A DNA stretch of 32,198 bases from positions 1-32,198 of the IMG/VR virus record IMGVR_UViG_3300013093_000162; one strand, written 5' to 3'. Shown here piece by piece: positions 24,926 to 32,198 of the stretch. Within the stretch, counting starts at the first letter, position 1, and each line of letters begins with the position of its first letter. A program made the translations under genes and the position numbers. Source of the stretch: a virus. Below the pieces are notes generated by a model. That model saw nothing but the letters and a program-made list of their open reading frames with translations, made no database searches and was not told where the DNA came from.

Positions 24926-26335
24926 ATGGCCTATAATAGAAAAGACATTGCTGTACAAGTTGGTATTAATACCATCAAGGGTTACACCATGAAAGAAATT
25001 GGTGCCTTGGATGATAGAGTTAAAAAATTAGAATATTACACTGTTCTTAATGCTTTATCACTTGACACTAAAACTACATCTATTACCAATGATAATACTG
25101 GTCTAGAACGTTTTAAGAATGGTGTCTTTGCTGATCCATTCAATGATGATTCTATTATGAATACCCAGTCATCAGAGCTTAATATTGCTATTAGTGCTGT
25201 TAATGGTATTGCCAGACCTAATTATGATGAGAAATATAATAGCTTTGATATAGATCCAACAACAAGTAGTAATATCAAAGTAAGAGGAAGATTATTAACA
25301 CTAGATTATACTAGTGTGGTATTTGGTGGTAATCCTCATGCTACAACTTATAGAAATTGTGCAGAAACATTCTATAGCTTTAAAGGTGCTTTACAAGTAT
25401 ATCCTAGTTATGATAATACCAATATTAATAATCAAGCAGCCCCTCAAACTATTGTTAATGATGCTGCTAAAGGATTCTCAGATGCGGCCAGTGCTGGTGC
25501 TTATAAAAATATTGATACCACACAAGGGGCACCATATGTTGCTGCTAAAAATGGAAGTACAACACAGTGGCAAGCTAATACAACTGTAACTGTTAAAGAC
25601 GTCCAGGTTACCACACAAACAACAACTCAAAATGTTGGTGACTATGTTAAGGATGTTTCAGTCATGCCATACATGATTGGAAGACGTTTAGCTATATACG
25701 CCAGCCATATGAAACCAGATACCAGAATGTATCCATTCTTTGATAAGCAAGATGTTAGTAAATATTGTGTTCCTGCATCTATTGCTCCTGCTTTTGCCAA
25801 TTCTGACGGTACATTAAATCAAGCAGCTTTTAATGCTTCAGCTTTCTCTAGTGATGCATCAGCATTCTTGGTTCAAAATGGTAATTTAGGGGATCCATTA
25901 AAATCTTCAAGTACAGGTAGTCTGTATATGTTATTCTTCTTACCTGCTAATACATTTAGAGCGGGTGAAAGAGTATTTACTTTAATTGATCAACCAGATA
26001 TTACAGCAACATCAGCTATTTTAACTTCTGCTGAAGGTAATTATAACTCTTCATCATTATCAACTACTAAACAAAATCTTTCTTATTCAGTAATTGAACC
26101 TATATTTACACCAACTACTACCCAGACCACTGGTCAACCAGTAACATGGACAACAACTGATCCTCCTCCTGTCTTTATTAATACAGGTGGCGGTGGAGGT
26201 GGTGGTGATCAAGGTCAACACGACAATGGTGGTCAAGAAGGTCATGACAATGAAAATAACGATGGTGGTGATTCTGGTGGTGATTCTGGTGGTGGTGCAT
26301 CATGTGGATGCGGTGGTGGCGGCGGCGGAGATTAA
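24926..26335 (+). CDS. Tail protein, middle module, with Gly-rich Cys tail
   Basis: 469 residues. MKEIGALDDRVKKLEYYTVL (22-41), GLERFKNGVFADPFND and the MKPDTRMYPFFDKQDVSKYC stretch match the middle part of DUF4815-type tail proteins, so this looks like a continuation of the previous gene carried as a separate protein. The last 50 residues (420-469) are almost only Gly, Asp, Asn, His and Gln and end with a CGCGG-type cluster followed by Asp. Such a tail may be exposed, bind metal, or form cross-links; this is a guess. The coding DNA there contains tandem repeats. No ribosome site is needed if it is coupled to the preceding stop. Confidence 0.7.
   Translation: MAYNRKDIAVQVGINTIKGYTMKEIGALDDRVKKLEYYTVLNALSLDTKTTSITNDNTGLERFKNGVFADPFNDDSIMNTQSSELNIAISAVNGIARPNYDEKYNSFDIDPTTSSNIKVRGRLLTLDYTSVVFGGNPHATTYRNCAETFYSFKGALQVYPSYDNTNINNQAAPQTIVNDAAKGFSDAASAGAYKNIDTTQGAPYVAAKNGSTTQWQANTTVTVKDVQVTTQTTTQNVGDYVKDVSVMPYMIGRRLAIYASHMKPDTRMYPFFDKQDVSKYCVPASIAPAFANSDGTLNQAAFNASAFSSDASAFLVQNGNLGDPLKSSSTGSLYMLFFLPANTFRAGERVFTLIDQPDITATSAILTSAEGNYNSSSLSTTKQNLSYSVIEPIFTPTTTQTTGQPVTWTTTDPPPVFINTGGGGGGGDQGQHDNGGQEGHDNENNDGGDSGGDSGGGASCGCGGGGGGD
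26264..26287 (+). repeat. Tandem 12-bp repeat in Gly-rich coding tail
   Basis: GGTGGTGATTCT occurs at 26264-26275 and 26276-26287 and continues into GGTGGTGG. The whole 26186-26332 stretch is GGT/GGC-rich and would be prone to slippage in multiples of three. Confidence 0.85.
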
Positions 26336-26387
26336 TTCTACCGTTACATATTATATCATATTCAACAACAAAAAAGGTATTATTTAA

Positions 26388-28130
26388 ATGAGTTCCATGC
26401 AAAGTATTAATCCAATTGCGCAGACCTTTAATGTGCAAGGTACACTTGCATCTGGTTTGCCTGGTGTATTTTTAACTCAAATTGGGGTTTATTTCCAATC
26501 AAAAAGTGCCACGCAAGGTGTATATTGTGCAGTTGTTGAAACCGTAAATGGTGTTCCTAATTCATCAAGTAGACTTGGTTCATGCTATATGCCTGTAAGC
26601 AAAGTAACAACAAGTCTTGATTCTTCATCAGAGACAATATTCCAATTTATGTATCCACTAATGCTTTCTGCTGATAAAACTTATGCCTTTATGATTCAAC
26701 CTGAGGGCAGTACACCTGATTATGATGTTTGGGTTTCTGATGTTGGCGGTACTGATATTATAACCAAAGAAGCCATTACTCAGAAACCTTATGTTGGTAC
26801 ACTATACATTTCATCTAATGGAAATAGTTGGACTGCTATTCAAAGTCAAGATATTAAATTTAATCTTTATATTGCAAAATTTAATTCAACACAAGGTACA
26901 GTTGTTTTCAGAAATACTCCAACTGAATATATTACTCTTAACCTTTCATTGAATGGTGGTATTTACTTAGCTAACTCTGCCAATCCAATTAATCATGGTG
27001 ATTTAGTTTATGCTGCTAATGCAACTAATTTATCTTCTATCTTGACTACCAATAATACTATCTATCCATATGGAACAGTTAAAGATATTGACCCAATTTC
27101 AGGTGTATTGTATATTGAAAATACTAATGGTAATTTTAGCAACACAGCGTATAAGAATTTAAGATTCTATAGAACACCAGATCCATCAAATACAGCTTAT
27201 ATCAATTCAACTTATCTAATTGGTAATGCAACAATTAGTACTATTGATGATCTGTATTATGAAGCTTTTGTTCCTAAATTTACAATGACTGAGCCATCAG
27301 GTACTTATACAAAAGCCAGTTATTACGGAACAAGTAATAATACCAATTCATCTGCTAAGGATACTGTTCCTGTTACACCTATCAATGAAACAATATATGA
27401 GTTCCATGATTCCCAAAGAGTTATTAGAAGTTATTCTAATGAGAAAAAACAAGGTACTTATGGAACACAAGGTACTTCTACTTATCAGCTTGATTTGATA
27501 ACATCCAGCCCATATCAATCACCTGTTATTGATTTGGCTGCGAAGAATTTCAACTATATTCATAATAGAATTAATGATGCAGTTGATAATTTTGGTAATC
27601 CAATTGGTGAAAATACCAGATATGGTCAAGCCTTAACTAAGTATATCTCCCAGACAATCATTCTTGATACTCTATCAGAAGATTTCAAGGTTTGGGTTAC
27701 AGGATATCGTCCAGTTGGAACTGACATTATTGTCTATGGTAAATTTTTAAATTCTAATGATGATAGTGATTTGTTTGATGTTAAAGAATGGTCAAGATTG
27801 TCTTTCTTAAATAATTGCAATAACATTTATAGTTCACCTAAAGATGGTTCAGACTATAAAGAATATAGCTATGGTTTAATTCAATCAGCTGCTCGTCCAA
27901 CCTCAACTGATGTAACCAATGGTTTATTTGATTCAACCAATGTAGCTTATGGTGATTCAGTTGGCGATGTTGATAATAATATTGCTCCAGGAACACTTAC
28001 ATATTACGGCAATTCAAATGTTCTCCATAGAGGATTTACTACATTTGCTATTAAGATTGTTCTTCTATCTGAAAATAACGCTTTATATCCTAATATGAGA
28101 GATGTTCGTGGAACTGCCTTGATGATGTAA
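26388..28130 (+). CDS. Tail protein, C-terminal module of DUF4815-type family
   Basis: 580 residues. NPIAQTFNVQG, GVFLTQIGVYFQSKS (about 26-40), KPYVGTLYISSNGNSWT and a late VTGYRPVGTDIIVYGKFL block resemble the last third of the large tail proteins that begin like the gene at 21748. The last residues NMRDVRGTALM are also typical of that C-terminus. A 52-base gap separates it from the previous gene, with AAAGG about 13 bases before the ATG; nothing else is seen there. It may form the receptor-facing or fibre-docking part of the complex. Confidence 0.68.
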   Translation: MSSMQSINPIAQTFNVQGTLASGLPGVFLTQIGVYFQSKSATQGVYCAVVETVNGVPNSSSRLGSCYMPVSKVTTSLDSSSETIFQFMYPLMLSADKTYAFMIQPEGSTPDYDVWVSDVGGTDIITKEAITQKPYVGTLYISSNGNSWTAIQSQDIKFNLYIAKFNSTQGTVVFRNTPTEYITLNLSLNGGIYLANSANPINHGDLVYAANATNLSSILTTNNTIYPYGTVKDIDPISGVLYIENTNGNFSNTAYKNLRFYRTPDPSNTAYINSTYLIGNATISTIDDLYYEAFVPKFTMTEPSGTYTKASYYGTSNNTNSSAKDTVPVTPINETIYEFHDSQRVIRSYSNEKKQGTYGTQGTSTYQLDLITSSPYQSPVIDLAAKNFNYIHNRINDAVDNFGNPIGENTRYGQALTKYISQTIILDTLSEDFKVWVTGYRPVGTDIIVYGKFLNSNDDSDLFDVKEWSRLSFLNNCNNIYSSPKDGSDYKEYSYGLIQSAARPTSTDVTNGLFDSTNVAYGDSVGDVDNNIAPGTLTYYGNSNVLHRGFTTFAIKIVLLSENNALYPNMRDVRGTALMM

Positions 28131-28143
28131 TAAGAGATTGAAA

Positions 28144-28416
28144 ATGAAAAGTGATAAATTTTTTACACCTAAAAATAATCCAGGTGCACTAATTAATAAT
28201 GATTTAGAAGCTTTAGTAGCCTATAAAAAAAGAAGACAAATTGTATTAGAAAGTAAACAAAAATTGGATGTGATAGATAAACTTGAAGAGGGAGTTATTT
28301 CATCTGTTGATTCATTATCTGGTGAAATAAATACTCTAAAGGACGAATTCAATTCAATGAAGTCAGATTTAAACGATATTAAAAATCTACTTATAAAGGT
28401 ATTAGAAAGTAAGTAA
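28144..28416 (+). CDS. Small coiled-coil structural protein
   Basis: 90 residues from ATG 28144; a TTG two codons upstream would abut the AAGAGA ribosome site (28132-28137), so the ATG is preferred. After a KFFTPKNNPGALINND opening, residues 25-90 are Lys/Glu/Leu-rich with heptad-like spacing, suggesting a trimeric or dimeric coiled coil. It lies between the last tail module and the tail fibre, and its stop is directly followed by the fibre ATG. It could be a fibre adaptor or chaperone; I do not recognise a family. Confidence 0.7.
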   Translation: MKSDKFFTPKNNPGALINNDLEALVAYKKRRQIVLESKQKLDVIDKLEEGVISSVDSLSGEINTLKDEFNSMKSDLNDIKNLLIKVLESK

Positions 28417-29883
28417 ATGACAATAGCAGTAGCTAACGTAGTTCAATCCACAGATTCATTTGGGCAGTGGTTGGCCAAAACAAATCAATTAATTGATGTT
28501 GTTTCTAATTATGCTGTTACTGTTAATTCTAATACAGCAGTAGGTGACGCTTCTATAACAGGTTCATTTTCTGCTAGTTCATTTACCGTGCCAGATACTG
28601 GTTCTTATAGTATTGGAAATGGTTCTTCTAATTCAACCATTAATGCAATAGCTGTTACCTTTGCTTCCAGTCCAACAGTTAATACCATTATATCAACTTC
28701 TGGTATGATCATTAATGGTACTACGCTTTATACATCTCAATTAGTTGCCATGGGTAATACTACTATTACAGGTGGTAATGTTTCTTCTAATGTTGCTACA
28801 TTTACAGATTCATTATCAGTAGGCAATTCAACATTAACATCAAACACATTATCAGTCAATAATGCTAATTTTACAATATTAGTAACTTCAGGTAGTGCAA
28901 GTATTGGTGATATTGAAGCTAATACATATTCTGATAGAAATGGACTACAGATATTTGCCGATCCATCAGGATATCAAGTTGTTAATAGTAGGATGACAGC
29001 CACTGATCTTTGGATTCAAACTATCCATGCAAATAATATTCAAATAACAGGATCTGCTAATACAGTGTTTCCTGGTAATACAGAATTTATGGGTTCTAAT
29101 AATTACTTTGATAATGGGTTTACTGCTAATGGTGACGTATACTTCTTAGGTAATACTCACTTTAAGGGGCTTAATGATACATTTGGTGGTAGCTTAGTTA
29201 CATTCAATGCCAATACATTATTCAATGGTGTTAATAATACATTTAATAATTTAACAGTATTAAACAACACTGCTGTTAATAACCTATCTGTTACAGGTAT
29301 ATTTAAAACACCGAAGATAATTATTGGTGGAACAAATAACATTACATTTCAACCACCAACACTCGCTGCTTCATATACCCTTACTATGCCTGAGAATACA
29401 GGATTAAATCAACAATATCTAGGTACAAACGGTAGCGGTAATCTTGGTTGGTATAATATTGCCGATACTATTAATGGACATGATATTGAAGTTAATAGTT
29501 TGGGTGCAGGTACTCCAGCATCTGGTGTTACGGGTGAAATTAGAGCTAGAGGTAATATTACTGCCTATTATTCATCAGATAGAACATTAAAAACAAATAT
29601 TGAAAATATACCAGATGCCTTAAACAAGGTGATGGCTATTAATGGTGTTACATTTGATTGGACAGATGCTTACATTGAAGCTGCTGGTGGCTCTGATGAT
29701 TATTTCTTACGCCAACGTGATGCAGGTGTTATTGCTCAAGAAATAGAAGCTGTATTACCAGAAGTAGTAGCCACTAGAGATGATGGAACAAAAGCTGTAA
29801 GATACGAAAAGATTGTAGCTTTGTTAATTGAAGCAATTAAAGATCTTAAAGCAGAAGTAGATAGTTTAAAAAATGGCCATTAA
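28417..29883 (+). CDS. Tail fibre with S74 self-cleaving chaperone domain
   Basis: 488 residues. The body (40-370) is Asn/Thr/Ser/Gly-rich beta repeat such as GNTTITGGN and GNTHFKGLNDTFGG, as in trimeric fibres. Residues 386-488 match a peptidase S74 intramolecular chaperone: SSDRTLKTNI (386-395), GVIAQEIEAVLPEVV and a C-terminal coiled coil EAIKDLKAEVDSLK. The Ser-Lys dyad would be Ser387 and Lys392, with release expected just before Ser387 once the fibre has trimerised. It probably binds the host surface. Overlaps the next gene by 11 bases. Confidence 0.88.
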   Translation: MTIAVANVVQSTDSFGQWLAKTNQLIDVVSNYAVTVNSNTAVGDASITGSFSASSFTVPDTGSYSIGNGSSNSTINAIAVTFASSPTVNTIISTSGMIINGTTLYTSQLVAMGNTTITGGNVSSNVATFTDSLSVGNSTLTSNTLSVNNANFTILVTSGSASIGDIEANTYSDRNGLQIFADPSGYQVVNSRMTATDLWIQTIHANNIQITGSANTVFPGNTEFMGSNNYFDNGFTANGDVYFLGNTHFKGLNDTFGGSLVTFNANTLFNGVNNTFNNLTVLNNTAVNNLSVTGIFKTPKIIIGGTNNITFQPPTLAASYTLTMPENTGLNQQYLGTNGSGNLGWYNIADTINGHDIEVNSLGAGTPASGVTGEIRARGNITAYYSSDRTLKTNIENIPDALNKVMAINGVTFDWTDAYIEAAGGSDDYFLRQRDAGVIAQEIEAVLPEVVATRDDGTKAVRYEKIVALLIEAIKDLKAEVDSLKNGH

Positions 29884-30202
29884 GCAAAACATAATTATAG
29901 ATCAGGGTACTGATTTTATCTATAACATCTATCTAATTGATGGCAATTCAAATGTTGTTAATATATCAACTTATACAGCTAATTCAGAAGTAAGAAAATC
30001 ATTTACTTCTAATACATATACTGCTTTCACAACATCCATTGATGGCAATAATGGTATTATTACATTGACAATGAATGCTGCTACAACAGCCACTTTAACT
30101 TATCCAAGATATTTGTATGATGTAGAATTGACGTCAAACAATAATATAATATCAAGAATCGTTGAAGGATATGTTAACGTCAATCCTAGTGTAACCCATT
30201 AA
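29873..30202 (+). CDS. Small beta-sandwich fibre-associated protein
   Basis: 109 residues with an Ig-like strand pattern: DQGTDFIYNIYLIDGNSNVV near the start, an alternating Thr/Ser-rich middle, YPRYLYDVELTSNN and a RIVEGYVNVNPSVT end. Similar small proteins lie beside tail fibres in marine T4-like phages, and the N-terminal pattern recalls BppU-type baseplate modules. Starts 11 bases inside the fibre gene and ends with the TTAA stop shared with the minus-strand glycosyltransferase. Role inferred from position. Confidence 0.65.
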   Translation: MAIKQNIIIDQGTDFIYNIYLIDGNSNVVNISTYTANSEVRKSFTSNTYTAFTTSIDGNNGIITLTMNAATTATLTYPRYLYDVELTSNNNIISRIVEGYVNVNPSVTH

Positions 30203-32198
30203 GACACTCTGAATACGTATGATCCTGTGTGGTCACATAATATACTAGTATCTGCAAACAATTTAAATCCTTTATTCTGAGCCATCTTTGCAAAGTAAAG
30301 ATCTTCAGAGAAGGTATCACCATGATCTAATGCTGATTTGTATAAGAATTGTGGATATCCAATATCTACCATCACTTGCTTCTTAACTAGAACGCAACCG
30401 AATCCACAAGCCCCAATTTCAACCAGACCTTTACCTTTTATCTTTTCCCAAGGAATATGGGTGTAACCACCTCTTTCATTTCCTTCAAATAATTCAAGGG
30501 TTTGATGATCAGCATTTCTTTGCCTATAAACAGCGGATACTACATCTTTATCATGATCTAGAAGACGAACTAATGTATCTGTTGGAAATGATATATCATA
30601 ATCAACAGCAAAGAGATAATCATAAGGTCCTTTAACAACCCAATCAGCAATTAAATTTCTTACCTGATCAACATTATATCCATAAAAGAATTGAAATACT
30701 GTTTCAAATCCATCGGGAACTATAAGATCGTAAATAGCTTTAAATGTGGTTGGTTCGATATTCTTAGCTGTTGGAATAGCTATCAGAATCTTTTTTTTTG
30801 GCATAATGTTCCTTGCTACTATCTCTTTTGTTTCAACAATCGTTACTTTAGGATCTACTTGTTTTGTAGTTGAATTTACATCAATTTTATTAATAAGTAA
30901 CTTTTTGTCGCCAGCAATCTTATTTGCATTTTTATTTTGAATATCCCCGTTGACCTTATAGTCATTGAGTGGATTCTTATCATTATAAAGCATAACAATA
31001 TCTTGAACAACCTTAATTTTATTAGGATCAGCTTGTTCTAATATGTTATAGAATGTGGCATTATCACCACCAGCCTTAAACCAATTACCATCAGCATCCT
31101 TAAATACTGAATCATCTTTGATATTCTGCATTAATTCATTACGGAATACTCTAAGATGTGGATAAGGCATTCCCCAATTAAATTTATAGTTACGATAATC
31201 CTTAGCATCTCTAATTGCCTTAGGATAAGGTTGTGCAATCAAAGGAATATTATCTACTTCAGACCAGCAACTACCATAAGCATAGTCGGTCTGACCATCT
31301 TTGAATAAGTTATTATAGAAATTAAAGATGTTAGGATTATTAACTAGAGCATCATCACCATCTAGTAGAATAACATTAGTATATCCACTAACATACTTTC
31401 TAATAGTTTTAATTTGATTAGCAACAGCCCCAATATTCTCTGTGTTCTTAATAAAGTTTATCTTGCCCCGATACTCTGGTGGTAAAGAATCAATATATTC
31501 TTGAACTAATTCAGTTGTTCCATCTGTACTACAATCATCAATCAAATACATGGTATAAGCATTATAATCCTGTGCTAATACTGATTCAATGCAACGGATG
31601 ATATAGTCTTTAACATTATAAAATGGAGTTACAATAGCAAACAATTGTTCATTTGAAAGTTTATAAGTACCCCATTCAACAGGATTGCTAAAACGACGAC
31701 CAAAGACTTTATGAACTCTATCATTAATGTAAGATACTTTACGGTATTCTTCAACTGGTAGATATTCTTTAAATTCATTAAAGAATAGTTGCTTCCATTG
31801 AAGTGCAATAGTATCCCAAGTATGGATGTCTTTAATAATATTGCAATAGTATTGTTTCTGTTGATGTAGATAAGTGTTGTTATAAGCCCCAATAACAGTA
31901 GATGCAAATCTACTGCATTGCAAATCGGTATCAATATCTCTAAACAAACTATTAGGTTCAATAGCATAGTTAATGAAGTAACAGGCTTGTTCTACAGCAG
32001 TCTCTTCAAGAGCACCAAAGCGTGTGGCAACAAGTGGTGTGTTATAGGTTAAGGATTCAAGAGTAGAGATACCAAAGGTCTCAGGAAAAGCGCCCGGAAA
32101 CAAAAACATAGAAGCTTCAGAAAGAATTTTAGCAATTTCTTCTTGGCTTATAATACCTGTAAATTCAATGTTAAGATCTTTATACTTTTGATCTTTAG
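30199..32198 (-). CDS. Multidomain glycosyltransferase (partial, runs off window)
   Basis: Open from the window edge (32198) to a stop at 30199-30201, at least 665 residues; the start is outside. Numbering from the internal Met at 32109: the first part is the C-terminal half of a GT4-type domain (FTGIISQEEIAKIL before it, FPETFGISTLESL at 8-20, then FGALEET). A GT2-type domain follows (about 155-400) with TPFYNVKDYI, IDDCSTDG (190-197) and LLDGDDA (248-254). A third GT-A domain (about 438-636) has IPTAKN, AVDYDISFP (501-509, DxD-like), VVSAVYRQR and SEDLYFAKMA. It likely adds sugars to a phage structural protein, phage DNA or a host surface molecule; the target cannot be told. Confidence 0.85.
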   Translation of the reverse strand, partial: KDQKYKDLNIEFTGIISQEEIAKILSEASMFLFPGAFPETFGISTLESLTYNTPLVATRFGALEETAVEQACYFINYAIEPNSLFRDIDTDLQCSRFASTVIGAYNNTYLHQQKQYYCNIIKDIHTWDTIALQWKQLFFNEFKEYLPVEEYRKVSYINDRVHKVFGRRFSNPVEWGTYKLSNEQLFAIVTPFYNVKDYIIRCIESVLAQDYNAYTMYLIDDCSTDGTTELVQEYIDSLPPEYRGKINFIKNTENIGAVANQIKTIRKYVSGYTNVILLDGDDALVNNPNIFNFYNNLFKDGQTDYAYGSCWSEVDNIPLIAQPYPKAIRDAKDYRNYKFNWGMPYPHLRVFRNELMQNIKDDSVFKDADGNWFKAGGDNATFYNILEQADPNKIKVVQDIVMLYNDKNPLNDYKVNGDIQNKNANKIAGDKKLLINKIDVNSTTKQVDPKVTIVETKEIVARNIMPKKKILIAIPTAKNIEPTTFKAIYDLIVPDGFETVFQFFYGYNVDQVRNLIADWVVKGPYDYLFAVDYDISFPTDTLVRLLDHDKDVVSAVYRQRNADHQTLELFEGNERGGYTHIPWEKIKGKGLVEIGACGFGCVLVKKQVMVDIGYPQFLYKSALDHGDTFSEDLYFAKMAQNKGFKLFADTSILCDHTGSYVFRVS
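30802..30814 (-). promoter_or_regulatory. Internal translation start before third glycosyltransferase domain
   Basis: On the minus strand AAGGA (30814-30810) lies five bases before an in-frame ATG (30804-30802) that opens MPKKKILIAIPT, which looks like a natural enzyme N-terminus. A run of nine A (30799-30791) follows at once. A separate third-domain protein of about 200 residues could be made from here. Confidence 0.55.

Noticed and set aside
24922-24926. A frameshift or sequencing error splitting one gene
   Set aside because: The first frame ends at a clean TAA and the next ATG begins two bases later with good downstream coding; a true split is more likely, though reads would settle it.
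26178-26438. His-rich minus-strand frame of 86 residues
   Set aside because: It is the antisense of the GGT-rich repeat; the His runs come directly from the ATG/GTG-type complement and there is no start signal.

Overview
The window is part of an AT-rich genome of a T4-type myovirus (contractile-tailed phage). The gene order gp33-gp59-gp32, the baseplate and tail genes gp4, gp26, gp51, gp48, gp53, gp25, gp6 and gp8, and four copies of the T4 late promoter TATAAATA all point that way. The gp32 and baseplate sequences look more like marine or freshwater exo-T-even phages (cyanophage or pelagiphage type) than like T4. No photosynthesis genes are present to indicate a cyanobacterial host. Host calls rest on a two-piece (permuted) tmRNA, a gene layout known from Alphaproteobacteria, some cyanobacteria and some Betaproteobacteria.

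Layout. (1) 1-2015: a promoter inside a 14-bp inverted repeat, a PhoH-like ATPase, an MGME1/RecB-like exonuclease and a circularly permuted tmRNA behind a late-type promoter. (2) 2016-4070 (+): a small conserved protein, then late coactivator gp33, helicase loader gp59 and the single-strand binding protein gp32, a replication and late-transcription block in T4 order. (3) 8964 to 4067 (-): head completion gp4, a probable DNA-end protector (gp2-like), a tail-tube-fold protein (gp54-like), gp26, a 59-residue gp51-like protein and a tape-measure protein. (4) 9009-30202 (+): a long morphogenesis run: tube cap gp48, gp53, hub gp27-like, gp5-like spike base with lysozyme, an amidase-like protein, a spike with an M15-type peptidase domain, a hydrophobic structural protein, gp25, gp6, gp7-like, gp8, three adjacent large baseplate/fibre-connector proteins, a coiled-coil protein, an S74-terminated tail fibre and a small fibre-associated protein. 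(5) 32198 to 30199 (-): the 3' part of a multidomain glycosyltransferase that runs off the window.

Regions 3 and 4 diverge from a 44-bp intergenic space holding two interleaved late promoters facing opposite ways. Both convergent junctions (4067-4070 and 30199-30202) consist of one TTAA that supplies the stop codon on each strand. Most genes within a block abut or overlap by 1-11 bases, as expected for co-translated structural genes.

The most unusual item is the phage-borne permuted tmRNA (about 1645-1985), with a readable 15-residue tag, an encoded CCA and an intervening segment that folds into a helix. Also notable are three consecutive peptidoglycan-directed modules in the hub, a three-way split of a normally large tail protein, and a triple glycosyltransferase fusion with a well-placed internal start site.
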